From Blattabacterium sp. (Mastotermes darwiniensis) str. MADAR (lineage in GTDB: Bacteria > Bacteroidota > Bacteroidia > Flavobacteriales > Blattabacteriaceae): 64,000 nucleotides of DNA. Made by a program: the position numbers and the translations under genes. Positions 45,006 to 52,104 of the stretch are shown here, in pieces (the stretch's first letter is position 1; the number at the start of each line of letters is the position of its first letter). Location: NCBI RefSeq assembly GCF_000233435.1, contig NC_016146.1, forward strand, positions 97,701 to 161,700, given 5' to 3'. The notes under the pieces are model-generated. The model made no database searches. It had not been told where the DNA came from and saw only the letters and a list, made by a program, of their open reading frames with translations.

Positions 45006-46199
45006 TTATTTTTTTATTGTTATTTCCACCCGTCTTCCTTTCTTTTTTCCTAATCCTCTAACTTCCATTCTAGAAGGATCTACTCCTTTGGAAACCAAAA
45101 TTTTAAATACATAATTCGCTCTTTTTAGAGATAATACTTTGTTATAAGAACTTTTTCCATAAGAATCTGTGTATCCATTTATATAAAATTTATCATTAGG
45201 AAGTTTTTTCATCATGATTTCATAAATTTCATCAATGATGACTAATGAACTAGGAGATAATGTAAATTTTCCAAAATTAAATAAAATAGGTTTAAAAACT
45301 ATTTGATCAGGACATCCATTATTTTCTTTACTTCCATATTTTTTTGGACATAAATCCTCGGAATCTGGAATATTGTCGGAATCCGTATCAGGACATCCTT
45401 TAAATTTTTTTAATCCAAATTTATCAGGACAGGAATCCTCTTTATCTAAAATACCATCGTTGTCTAAATCCTCTTTTTTAGAAATTTCTGTTTCTAAAGG
45501 TTTTTTTTCTTCTTCAGGAAAATAAGAATTTTCTTTATCTTGTATTTCCACTGTTTGGTTTTCATCATTATCAGAAAGATAATTTTCTCCGAAACGAAAT
45601 GCTAAACCTATGGTATTTTTCCAAAAATTTGCTTTTTCAGTTAAAAAATAAGGAGAAGGAACAACCTGATTGTAGGTGCTTTGTAAATTTAGCCCTAAAT
45701 TAGATACGATCCAAAAATTCATTCCAAATCCTCCATCCAATAGAAAAAAATTTTTTCTATTCAACTTATAATATTTGGAATCGGAAACTGTTAATGTTTT
45801 ATTGCTATAATCAAATTGATGATAACCACCTCCTAATCTCATATAAGGATCCAACCAGTATTTAGGGAAAAAATGAAAATTAATTCCAGGACCAAGTTTT
45901 AAAAAAAAACTTTCTTTGATTTTCCATCTCTCATTGTCAACCATTCCCAACGTACCTTCCAAATATAAACCAATGTTTGGATTGATATTATGCCCCAATT
46001 CTATATTGGGAACAAGAGAATTTACGTTATGGTTTTTTTTCTGTAAAAAACATTTAAAAGGATTATCCATTGGATAATAGTTCATATCATTATATCCTAT
46101 TCGAATGTACCATTTTTTTTGGTCATATTGAGCGAATACAAATGAAAATAAAGAAAATAAAGCAATAATAAAGAAATTAACTTTTTTCATATTTTTCAT
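45006..46199 (-). CDS. OmpA-family outer-membrane protein with thrombospondin-3 repeats
   Basis: A protein of about 397 residues. Signal peptide: 'MKKVNFFIIALFSLFSFVFA' followed by QYDQKK. Residues about 20-205 form a probable eight-strand beta-barrel ending 'IGLAFRFG'. Then come two calcium-binding thrombospondin type-3 repeats ('DLDNDGILDKEDSCPDKFG', 'TDSDNIPDSEDLCPKKYG') and a C-terminal OmpA domain that binds peptidoglycan ('FYINGYTDSYGKSSYNKVLS', 'LSLKRANYVFKILVSKGVDP'). ATG at 46199 is used; 46190 also gives a signal peptide. The most likely role is anchoring the outer membrane to the wall. Confidence 0.9.
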   Translation of the reverse strand: MKNMKKVNFFIIALFSLFSFVFAQYDQKKWYIRIGYNDMNYYPMDNPFKCFLQKKNHNVNSLVPNIELGHNINPNIGLYLEGTLGMVDNERWKIKESFFLKLGPGINFHFFPKYWLDPYMRLGGGYHQFDYSNKTLTVSDSKYYKLNRKNFFLLDGGFGMNFWIVSNLGLNLQSTYNQVVPSPYFLTEKANFWKNTIGLAFRFGENYLSDNDENQTVEIQDKENSYFPEEEKKPLETEISKKEDLDNDGILDKEDSCPDKFGLKKFKGCPDTDSDNIPDSEDLCPKKYGSKENNGCPDQIVFKPILFNFGKFTLSPSSLVIIDEIYEIMMKKLPNDKFYINGYTDSYGKSSYNKVLSLKRANYVFKILVSKGVDPSRMEVRGLGKKKGRRVEITIKK

Positions 46200-46220
46200 A
46201 AAAATTTCTTTGAATATCAA

Positions 46221-46228
46221 CAAATATA
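46221..46228 (-). promoter_or_regulatory. Candidate -7 box of the OmpA gene
   Basis: On the minus strand TATATTTG (46228-46221) lies 21 bases upstream of the ATG at 46199. It fits TAnnTTTG, but no TTG is seen at the -33 distance, where smpB ends. Confidence 0.4.
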
Positions 46229-46247
46229 TGATTTTAAAAATTTTAAA

Positions 46248-46676
46248 TTAAAAATTATTAAACTTTTCTTCCCGAAGAAGATCTCTCTTACGAATAAATT
46301 CACGCTTATCATATATTTTTTTACCTTTTGACAAAAAAATTTGTACTTTAGCATATCCTTTATCGTTAAAAAATAATTTAGTAGGAATAATAGTAAATCC
46401 AGGCTCCTTCAATTTTTTTTCTATTCTCATTAATTCTTTTTTAGTTAATAATAGTTTTCTTTCTCTTTTACTTTTATGATTAATTCCTAATTGATATTCA
46501 GCTATGTACATGTTAATGGAATACAATTCTCCATTTTTTATTTGACAAAAACTTTCCGTTATATTAGCTCGGTTTTGTCTTATAGATTTTACTTCAGTTC
46601 CAAGTAGCTGAATCCCAGCTATATATTCTTCTAAAAACTGGTATTGAAATCTTGCTTTTTTGTTGATAATACTCAT
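46248..46676 (-). CDS. smpB: tmRNA-binding protein SmpB
   Basis: A 142-residue RNA-binding protein that with tmRNA rescues stalled ribosomes. It begins 'MSIINKKARFQYQFLEEYIA' and contains 'GIQLLGTEVKSIRQNRANIT', 'SFCQIKNGELYSINMYIAEY', 'RERKLLLTKKELMRIEKKL', 'IPTKLFFNDKGYAKVQIFLS' and the basic C-terminal 'KGKKIYDKREFIRKRDLLRE', in the order of the family. Slightly short (E. coli 160). tmRNA itself is not in the window. Confidence 0.96.
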   Translation of the reverse strand: MSIINKKARFQYQFLEEYIAGIQLLGTEVKSIRQNRANITESFCQIKNGELYSINMYIAEYQLGINHKSKRERKLLLTKKELMRIEKKLKEPGFTIIPTKLFFNDKGYAKVQIFLSKGKKIYDKREFIRKRDLLREEKFNNF

Positions 46677-46694
46677 ATACTCATAATTAATTGT

Positions 46695-46702
46695 TACTTT
46701 TG
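46695..46702 (+). promoter_or_regulatory. Candidate -7 box of the transketolase operon
   Basis: TACTTTTG matches TAnnTTTG, 29 bases before the ATG at 46732. The nearest upstream TTG is 29 bases away, beyond normal spacing, so the -33 part is uncertain. Confidence 0.4.
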
Positions 46703-46731
46703 TGCAAAAATAAAATTTTATAAATTTTAAT

Positions 46732-47607
46732 ATGAATGTACGTGTACGTTATTTAAAGAACTTATGTACTCAAGTAAGAAGAGATATATTACGTATGGTA
46801 AACAACGCAAATTCTGGACATCCTGGTGGATCCTTAGGATGTACAGAATTCTTTGTAGCTTTATATCAGGAAATAATGCATTACGATCCAAAAAAATTTT
46901 CTATGGATGGTCAATATGAAGATCTTTTTTTTCTATCCAATGGACACATTTCTCCTGTTTATTACAGTATATTAGCTCGTTCTGGTTTTTTTCCTATAGA
47001 AGAATTATCTACTTTTAGAAAATTGAATTCTCGTTTACAAGGACATCCTTCTGTCCATGGATCCCTTCCAGGAATACGAATTTCTTCAGGATCCTTAGGT
47101 CAAGGAATGTCTGTAGCAATTGGTGCTGCTCTATCCAAAAAACTTAGTGGAGAAGATTATAGTCTTATTTACAGTTTACATGGAGATGGGGAACTGAACG
47201 AAGGACAAATATGGGAATCTGTTTTATATGCGGGATCAAAAAATATAGATAATTATATAGCTACTGTAGATTATAATGGACAACAAATAGATGGAACTAC
47301 TGATGAAGTTTTACCTCTCGGTAATATGAAAAAAAAATTCCAATCTTTTGATTGGAAAGTATTGGAAGAATTAGAAGGAAATAATATTGAGAAGGTTATT
47401 AATATTTTAAAAAAAGCAAAAAGTGAGACTGGAAAAGGACAACCTGTTTTAATTATCTTATATACCAAAATGGGATACGGGGTCGATTTTATGGTAGGAA
47501 GTAATGTATGGCATGGAAAATCTCCTAATGAAGAAGAATTAAAAGAAGCGTTATCTCAACTTACTGTTCCTCCTAAAATTTTAGGAGATTATCCAATAAA
47601 AAAATAA
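46732..47607 (+). CDS. tktA: Transketolase, N-terminal (TPP-binding) subunit
   Basis: A 291-residue subunit equal to the first half of transketolase. Visible: 'NNANSGHPGGSLGCTEFFVA' near residue 25, 'GHISPVYYSILARSG', 'GSLGQGMSVAIGAALSKKLS', and the thiamine-diphosphate motif 'SLHGDGELNEGQIWESVLYA' (GDGE...N). The second half is the next gene; in Bacteroidota and other Bacteria, split transketolase is common. Function: two-carbon transfer in the non-oxidative pentose phosphate pathway, feeding erythrose-4-phosphate to the shikimate route (aroA and aroK are also here). The two genes are 2 bases apart and cotranscribed. Confidence 0.95.
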   Translation: MNVRVRYLKNLCTQVRRDILRMVNNANSGHPGGSLGCTEFFVALYQEIMHYDPKKFSMDGQYEDLFFLSNGHISPVYYSILARSGFFPIEELSTFRKLNSRLQGHPSVHGSLPGIRISSGSLGQGMSVAIGAALSKKLSGEDYSLIYSLHGDGELNEGQIWESVLYAGSKNIDNYIATVDYNGQQIDGTTDEVLPLGNMKKKFQSFDWKVLEELEGNNIEKVINILKKAKSETGKGQPVLIILYTKMGYGVDFMVGSNVWHGKSPNEEELKEALSQLTVPPKILGDYPIKK

Positions 47608-47609
47608 TT

Positions 47610-48584
47610 ATGATGAAAATATATGAGAATAAAGGATTGAAAGAAACAAGAGCTGGATTTGGAAATGCTTTGACGTTCCTAGGTAGGACAAACAATAAAG
47701 TTGTTGCCCTATGTGCTGATCTTACCAATTCTCTATTTATGAATCGATTTTCTAAAGAATTTCCTGAACGATTCTTCCAAATTGGAATCGCAGAGGCAAA
47801 TATGATTGGAATAGCTGCTGGACTTAGCATTGGTAAATATATTCCTTTTGCTGGTACATTTGCCAATTTTGCAACATCTCGTGTCTATGATCAGATACGT
47901 CAATCCATTGCTTATTCTTATAAAAATGTAAAAATATGCGCTTCTCACTCAGGATTAACTATTGGAGAAGACGGAGCTACACATCAAAGTCTGGAAGATA
48001 TCGGAATGATGAAAATGCTACCTGGAATGACCGTAATTAATACTTGTGATTACAATCAAACTTATGCAGCTACTATAGCTATAGCCAATCATTTAGGTCC
48101 GGTATATTTACGATTCGGAAGACCTCCTGTAGCTAATTTTACGGATGAAAATCAAATATTCGAAATAGGAAAGGCTATTCTTCTAACAGAAGGCCAAGAT
48201 ATTACTATTGTTAGTACTGGTCATTTAGTCTGGGAATCTTTAGAAGCCGCTAGAATATTGTATGAACAAGAAGGAATTTCCTGTGAGGTTATTAATGTTC
48301 ATACCATCAAACCATTAGATGAAAGAACCATTTTAAATTCCATTGAGAAAACCAAATGTATTGTAACCGCAGAAGAACATAATTATTGGGGAGGTTTAGG
48401 AGAGAGCATAGCCAGAATTATTACTACTAAAAAAAGATTCTCCGTTCATCAAAGTTTGGTAGCTGTAAACGATACTTTTGGAGAAAGTGGAAAACCGATG
48501 GAGTTGTTAAAAAAATATCGAATTGATCGCAATTCCATTGTGAATCATGTAAAAATTTTACTTGAAGAAAAAAGAAATCAATAA
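47610..48584 (+). CDS. tktB: Transketolase, C-terminal (pyrimidine-binding) subunit
   Basis: A 324-residue subunit equal to the second half of transketolase. It shows 'ETRAGFGNALTFLGRTNNKV', 'RFFQIGIAEANMIGIAAGLS' (the catalytic Glu binding the aminopyrimidine), 'FATSRVYDQIRQSIAYSYKN', 'HSGLTIGEDGATHQSLEDIG', 'YLRFGRPPV', and 'VTAEEHNYWGGLGESIARII' in the C-terminal domain. It needs the preceding gene product to make active enzyme. Length is normal for split forms. Followed after 2 bases by the MazG-like gene. Confidence 0.95.
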   Translation: MMKIYENKGLKETRAGFGNALTFLGRTNNKVVALCADLTNSLFMNRFSKEFPERFFQIGIAEANMIGIAAGLSIGKYIPFAGTFANFATSRVYDQIRQSIAYSYKNVKICASHSGLTIGEDGATHQSLEDIGMMKMLPGMTVINTCDYNQTYAATIAIANHLGPVYLRFGRPPVANFTDENQIFEIGKAILLTEGQDITIVSTGHLVWESLEAARILYEQEGISCEVINVHTIKPLDERTILNSIEKTKCIVTAEEHNYWGGLGESIARIITTKKRFSVHQSLVAVNDTFGESGKPMELLKKYRIDRNSIVNHVKILLEEKRNQ

Positions 48585-48586
48585 AA

Positions 48587-48916
48587 TTGAAGATAAAAAA
48601 TATACAAAAATTAGTTCATAATTGGATTGAACATCATGGAATACGTTATTTTGATGTATTAACCAACACTATTCTTTTATCTGAAGAAGTAGGTGAAGTT
48701 TCTAGAATTATTGCTAGAAATTATGGAGAACAATCCAAAAAGAAAAATTGTAAGAAAATAGAAGATCTTGGAGAAGAATTATCCGATGTTTTGTTTGTAT
48801 TAATTTGTTTGGCTAATCAAACTGGAATTAATTTGGAAAAATCTTTCAATAAAAAATTAAAAAAGAAGGAAACAAGAGATCATGAAAGACATCATGAAAA
48901 TGAAAAATTAAAATAA
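48587..48916 (+). CDS. MazG-like nucleotide pyrophosphohydrolase
   Basis: A 109-residue all-alpha NTP-PPase-like protein, reading 'KIKNIQKLVHNWIEHHGIRY', then 'LLSEEVGEVSRIIARNYGEQ' (metal-binding EExxE) and 'KIEDLGEELSDVLFVLICLA' (ExxD), the two acidic motifs of the MazG superfamily. It presumably hydrolyses a (d)NTP or a damaged nucleotide; substrate unknown. The start is TTG at 48587, two bases after tktB, because no ATG is available before the motifs. It lies between transketolase and aroA, an order I recall from other Flavobacteriia. Confidence 0.85.
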   Translation: MKIKNIQKLVHNWIEHHGIRYFDVLTNTILLSEEVGEVSRIIARNYGEQSKKKNCKKIEDLGEELSDVLFVLICLANQTGINLEKSFNKKLKKKETRDHERHHENEKLK

Positions 48917-48917
48917 T

Positions 48918-50171
48918 ATGTCTTCTTACATAAAGATTTATAAAAAAAGGAAAACTTTATACGGTTCTATATCTATAACAGGATCTAAAAGTATATCCAA
49001 CCGTCTTTTAATTTTAAAAGCTATTTATACAGAAGATATTCACATCGATAATAATATTTCTAATTGTGAGGATACAAAAGTTTTAAAAAAAAGTTTGAAT
49101 AGTTCTTCTAACCTATTGGATATTCATCATGCAGGAACTGCTATGCGTTTTTTAACTTCCTATTTCTCTATACAAGAAGGAAAAGAAGTAGTATTGACAG
49201 GGTCAAATAGAATGAAAGAAAGGCCTATTTACGTTCTTGTAGAGGCTTTAAAAAAGTTAGGGGCGGAAATTACCTATTTAGAAAAAGTTGGATATCCACC
49301 AATAAAAATTATTGGAAAAAAAATTTTAGGAGGGAAAATAGATGTCAATGCTAAAATTAGTAGCCAGTATATTAGTTCTTTAATGTTAATAGCTAGCAAA
49401 TTTAAGATGGGTCTAAAGATATTTTTAAAAGAAAATATAACATCTATTCCCTATATAAAAATGACTTTTAATTTATTGACCTTAGCAGGTATAACAGCTA
49501 CTTGGAAAGAAAAAGTCATTCATATTCATCCAGGAAAAGAGAAGGGAAAAAAATATTTTTCTATAGAATCGGATTGGAGTTCTGCCTCTTACTACTATTC
49601 AATGGCTACCATTTCAAAAAAAAGCCATATAATTTTAAAATCTTATAATAATGAAAGTTTGCAAGGAGATAAAGAAGTTACTTCCATATATGAAAAATAT
49701 TTTGGAATATCCACAATTTTTGATAGAAGAAAAATCATATTGAATAAAAAGTTTCATTTTATTCCACCTAAATTCGTTAGTTTAGATTTAAATAAAACTC
49801 CAGATCTTGCGCAAACTATTGTTGTCACTTGTGCTGTTCTTGGAATAAAGTGTTGTTTAAAAGGGTTAGAAACATTAAAGATTAAAGAAACAGATCGTTT
49901 GCAAGCTTTAAGGAATGAATTATTCAAATTCGGGATAAAAATAAAAATTACAAGTTCTTGTTTAGAAATAATCGATTTTATTCCAAAAAAAATCGATTCC
50001 TCCATAAGAATAAAAACTTATCAAGATCACAGAATGGCTATGGCTTTTTCTCCATTTGGTTTATATTATTCTCTACAAATAGAGAATCCAAAAGTTGTAG
50101 AAAAGTCATATCCAAATTTTTGGATAGACTTGCAATATTTAGGTTTTTTAATAAATTTTTATGAAGAATAA
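48918..50171 (+). CDS. aroA: 3-phosphoshikimate 1-carboxyvinyltransferase (EPSP synthase)
   Basis: A 417-residue shikimate-pathway enzyme joining PEP and shikimate-3-phosphate. Signatures: 'SISITGSKSISNRLLILKAI' near residue 20, 'LDIHHAGTAMRFLTSYFSIQ' (usually AGTAxR), 'GSNRMKERPIYVLVEALKKL', 'KISSQYISSLMLIASKF', 'ESDWSSASYYYSMATI', 'KIKETDRLQALRNELFKFG' and 'IKTYQDHRMAMAFSPFGLYY'. This set matches the Bacteroidota form, which is diverged from the E. coli sequence. It overlaps the convergent NlpC gene by 13 bases. Confidence 0.95.
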   Translation: MSSYIKIYKKRKTLYGSISITGSKSISNRLLILKAIYTEDIHIDNNISNCEDTKVLKKSLNSSSNLLDIHHAGTAMRFLTSYFSIQEGKEVVLTGSNRMKERPIYVLVEALKKLGAEITYLEKVGYPPIKIIGKKILGGKIDVNAKISSQYISSLMLIASKFKMGLKIFLKENITSIPYIKMTFNLLTLAGITATWKEKVIHIHPGKEKGKKYFSIESDWSSASYYYSMATISKKSHIILKSYNNESLQGDKEVTSIYEKYFGISTIFDRRKIILNKKFHFIPPKFVSLDLNKTPDLAQTIVVTCAVLGIKCCLKGLETLKIKETDRLQALRNELFKFGIKIKITSSCLEIIDFIPKKIDSSIRIKTYQDHRMAMAFSPFGLYYSLQIENPKVVEKSYPNFWIDLQYLGFLINFYEE

Positions 50172-50680
50172 AGAATTCTCCTTGCCGTAATAAATCTATT
50201 ATTCCAATATTTTTGATACAATCTGGATATGATTACTCCATTGGATGTAGAGGAATGAATAAAGAATATGTTATTAGGATTGACTTTAACGACCATACCG
50301 ACATGATTTATTTTTTTTCTAGATATTCCTGTAGCAAAAAATAATAGATCTCCTTTTTCTATATGTTTTTTTGAGACAAAAGAACCTTTTTTTGCTTGAT
50401 GGGAAGATATACGTGGTAACAAAATCTTATAAGAAGCAAAGACTTTCTTGATAAAAGCGGAACAATCTATTCCATCTTTATTATTTCCACCATATCTATA
50501 CGGAGTAGATATATAATCTTTGGCTTCTTCAATAAGAAAATCTGTTGGCCTTTTATTAAGAAAAAAAAGTTTTTTATTGATTGGAAAATAGTTTTTATTG
50601 TAGTATAGATCGTCATATGAAATAGGAGTAGTATTTTTCCTATTTTTTCTAAAATAAATTCTTTCATATTTATAAATCAT
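50159..50680 (-). CDS. NlpC/P60 (C40) cysteine peptidase
   Basis: The protein of 173 residues from ATG 50680 has the catalytic Cys in 'GNNKDGIDCSAFIKKVFASY' and His in 'KINHVGMVVKV', with a third polar ligand in 'FFIHSSTSNGV'. Such enzymes cut peptide stems of peptidoglycan. The annotated ATG lies after the expected secretion signal: the frame stays open upstream and from 50752 reads ATA then 'NSKIILFFVFYSHFFSIPLS', an ideal signal peptide, but without ATG, GTG or TTG. The true start may be a rare codon such as ATA, ATC or ATT. The protein as annotated would otherwise be cytoplasmic. Overlaps aroA by 13 bases. Confidence 0.82.
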   Translation of the reverse strand: MIYKYERIYFRKNRKNTTPISYDDLYYNKNYFPINKKLFFLNKRPTDFLIEEAKDYISTPYRYGGNNKDGIDCSAFIKKVFASYKILLPRISSHQAKKGSFVSKKHIEKGDLLFFATGISRKKINHVGMVVKVNPNNIFFIHSSTSNGVIISRLYQKYWNNRFITARRILYSS

Positions 50681-50823
50681 ATCTCCATATGATAATGGAA
50701 TAGAGAAAAAATGAGAATAAAAAACAAAAAATAAGATAATTTTAGAATTTATGATCGGAATAATTTTTATTTTTTTTTTTGAAAAAGAAATACCAATTAT
50801 AGGATCAAATGTAAGTAAAATAC

Positions 50824-50853
50824 TTGTATTAAATACAAAAAAAATTAAATTTG
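50824..50853 (+). promoter_or_regulatory. Promoter of tRNA-Glu
   Basis: CTTG (50823-50826) is followed after 19 bases by TAAATTTG (50846-50853), a perfect -7 box, 13 bases before the first tRNA base. The -33 part is flanked by short inverted repeats AATAC-TT-GTATT-A-AATAC (50819-50836). Confidence 0.6.
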
Positions 50854-50866
50854 TATTCTATTTTAA

Positions 50867-50938
50867 GGCCCATTCGTCTATTGGTAAGGACGTCAGGTTT
50901 TCATCCTGGAAAGAGGGGTTCGATTCCCCTATGGGCTA
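50867..50938 (+). tRNA. tRNA-Glu (TTC anticodon)
   Basis: The acceptor GGCCCAT pairs with ATGGGCT, anticodon stem TCAGG/CCTGG encloses loop TTTTCAT with anticodon TTC, T stem GGGGT-type with loop TTCGATT is seen, and base 73 is A. Total 72 bases with no encoded CCA. The tRNA is followed after 15 bases by rpsT on the same strand and may be cotranscribed with it. Confidence 0.95.
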
Positions 50939-50953
50939 TTAATGTATTTTTTT

Positions 50954-51196
50954 ATGGCCAATCATTCCTCATCTTTAAAGAGAATTAGACAAAGTAATAT
51001 TAGACGTTTGCGTAATAAATATGTATATAAAAGTACAAGAACAGCTATTAAGCAATTAATAAATGGAAAAAAAAATAAGGATAAGTATTCTAAGGTCATT
51101 TCTATGATAGATAAATTAGCTAAAAAAAATATTATACATATGAATAAAGCAGCAAGATTAAAAAATAGATTAATCAAAAGATTATGGAGAACCTAA
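50954..51196 (+). CDS. rpsT: 30S ribosomal protein S20
   Basis: An 80-residue, very basic, helical protein that binds 16S rRNA. It starts MANHSSSLKRIRQSNIRRLR (family 'MANhkSAlKRirq...R'), followed by 'YKSTRTAIKQLI' and 'NIIHMNKAARLKNRLIKRLW' (family 'gvihkNkAARkKSrL.k.l'). The ATG at 50954 is chosen because the family begins there; four upstream codons (MYFF) are open. Runs of AAA codons reflect base composition. Confidence 0.97.
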   Translation: MANHSSSLKRIRQSNIRRLRNKYVYKSTRTAIKQLINGKKNKDKYSKVISMIDKLAKKNIIHMNKAARLKNRLIKRLWRT

Positions 51197-51206
51197 TTTT
51201 AGTTGT

Positions 51207-51231
51207 CCTAAAATAGGTTTTTTGTTTTAGG
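51207..51231 (+). terminator. Weak hairpin pair after rpsT
   Basis: A small stem CCTA (51207-51210)/TAGG (51214-51217) precedes six T residues, like a minimal intrinsic terminator. The same left arm can instead form CCTAAAA (51207-51213) with TTTTAGG (51225-51231). Both are short, so termination is uncertain. Confidence 0.3.
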
Positions 51232-51288
51232 GAATTGAAATTTTCATTTTTGTATTATAAAATGGGACCTAAAAAAAAAATAAGTAAA

Positions 51289-52104
51289 ATGAAAATAAGT
51301 TCCTATTCTCCGATAGGAATATTTGATTCCGGAATCGGAGGACTTCTTATCGCTAAAGAAATTAAAACCCATATGCCTAATGAATGTATTATTTATTTTG
51401 GAGACACAAAAAACATGCCTTATGGAGATAAATCTAAAGAATTTATTAGAAATCATTCCATAAAAATTGCTTCTTTTCTTTATAAAAAAAAATGTAAAGC
51501 TATAGTAATAGCTTGTAATTCTATAACTTCTAATGCTTTAGATTTGATTCAAAAAGAATTTTATAAAAAAATATTAATATTTAATGTTATAGATCCAATA
51601 GTAAAAAATAAAATATTTCTTTCTTCCAAAAAAATAGGAATAATAGCTACACCTGCTACTATACGTTCCAATTTTTATCAAAAAAAAATAAAAAAATATT
51701 TTCCTCATTTAGAGATTATTCAAATATCTACAGCTTTATTAGCTGTAATCATTGAAAATGGATTTGAAAAAAAAAAGATAAATTCCATAATCGAATACTA
51801 TTTGAATCATTTTCAATCAATAGATACGCTATTATTAGCTTGCACTCACTATTTATTCCTAAAAAATAAAATCGATAATTTTTATCATGGAAAAGTTCGT
51901 TTAATAAATATACCAAAAATCGTGGTTCAAGAAATAAAAAATAAATTATTAGAAAATAATTTATTGTGTCTTCATCCAAAATGGAATAACCCTACAGTTT
52001 TTTATACTACATCTAATTCTATTTCTCCGTTTTTTAACGAACAGGTTAGAATTCTTTTTGGGGAAAAAATTTTATTTAAAAAATATTTTTTTAACTTATT
52101 CTAA
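51289..52104 (+). CDS. murI: Glutamate racemase
   Basis: A 271-residue enzyme making D-glutamate for MurD. It has 'SPIGIFDSGIGGLLIAKEI' at the start, 'IIYFGDTKNMPYGDKS' (substrate loop), the first catalytic Cys in 'AIVIACNSITSNALDL' and the second in 'LLLACTHYLFLKN' near residue 185. The usual LGCTHYP reads LACTHYL, a mild change. Start at 51289 (MKISSYSPIG) fits the family; ATG at 51262 and TTG at 51235 are further upstream. It overlaps the convergent malic enzyme gene by 14 bases. Confidence 0.93.
   Translation: MKISSYSPIGIFDSGIGGLLIAKEIKTHMPNECIIYFGDTKNMPYGDKSKEFIRNHSIKIASFLYKKKCKAIVIACNSITSNALDLIQKEFYKKILIFNVIDPIVKNKIFLSSKKIGIIATPATIRSNFYQKKIKKYFPHLEIIQISTALLAVIIENGFEKKKINSIIEYYLNHFQSIDTLLLACTHYLFLKNKIDNFYHGKVRLINIPKIVVQEIKNKLLENNLLCLHPKWNNPTVFYTTSNSISPFFNEQVRILFGEKILFKKYFFNLF

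Noticed and set aside
46732-48584. Split transketolase as a frameshifted single gene
   Set aside because: The two genes have own starts and a 2-base gap with complete domain borders; split forms are common in Bacteria.
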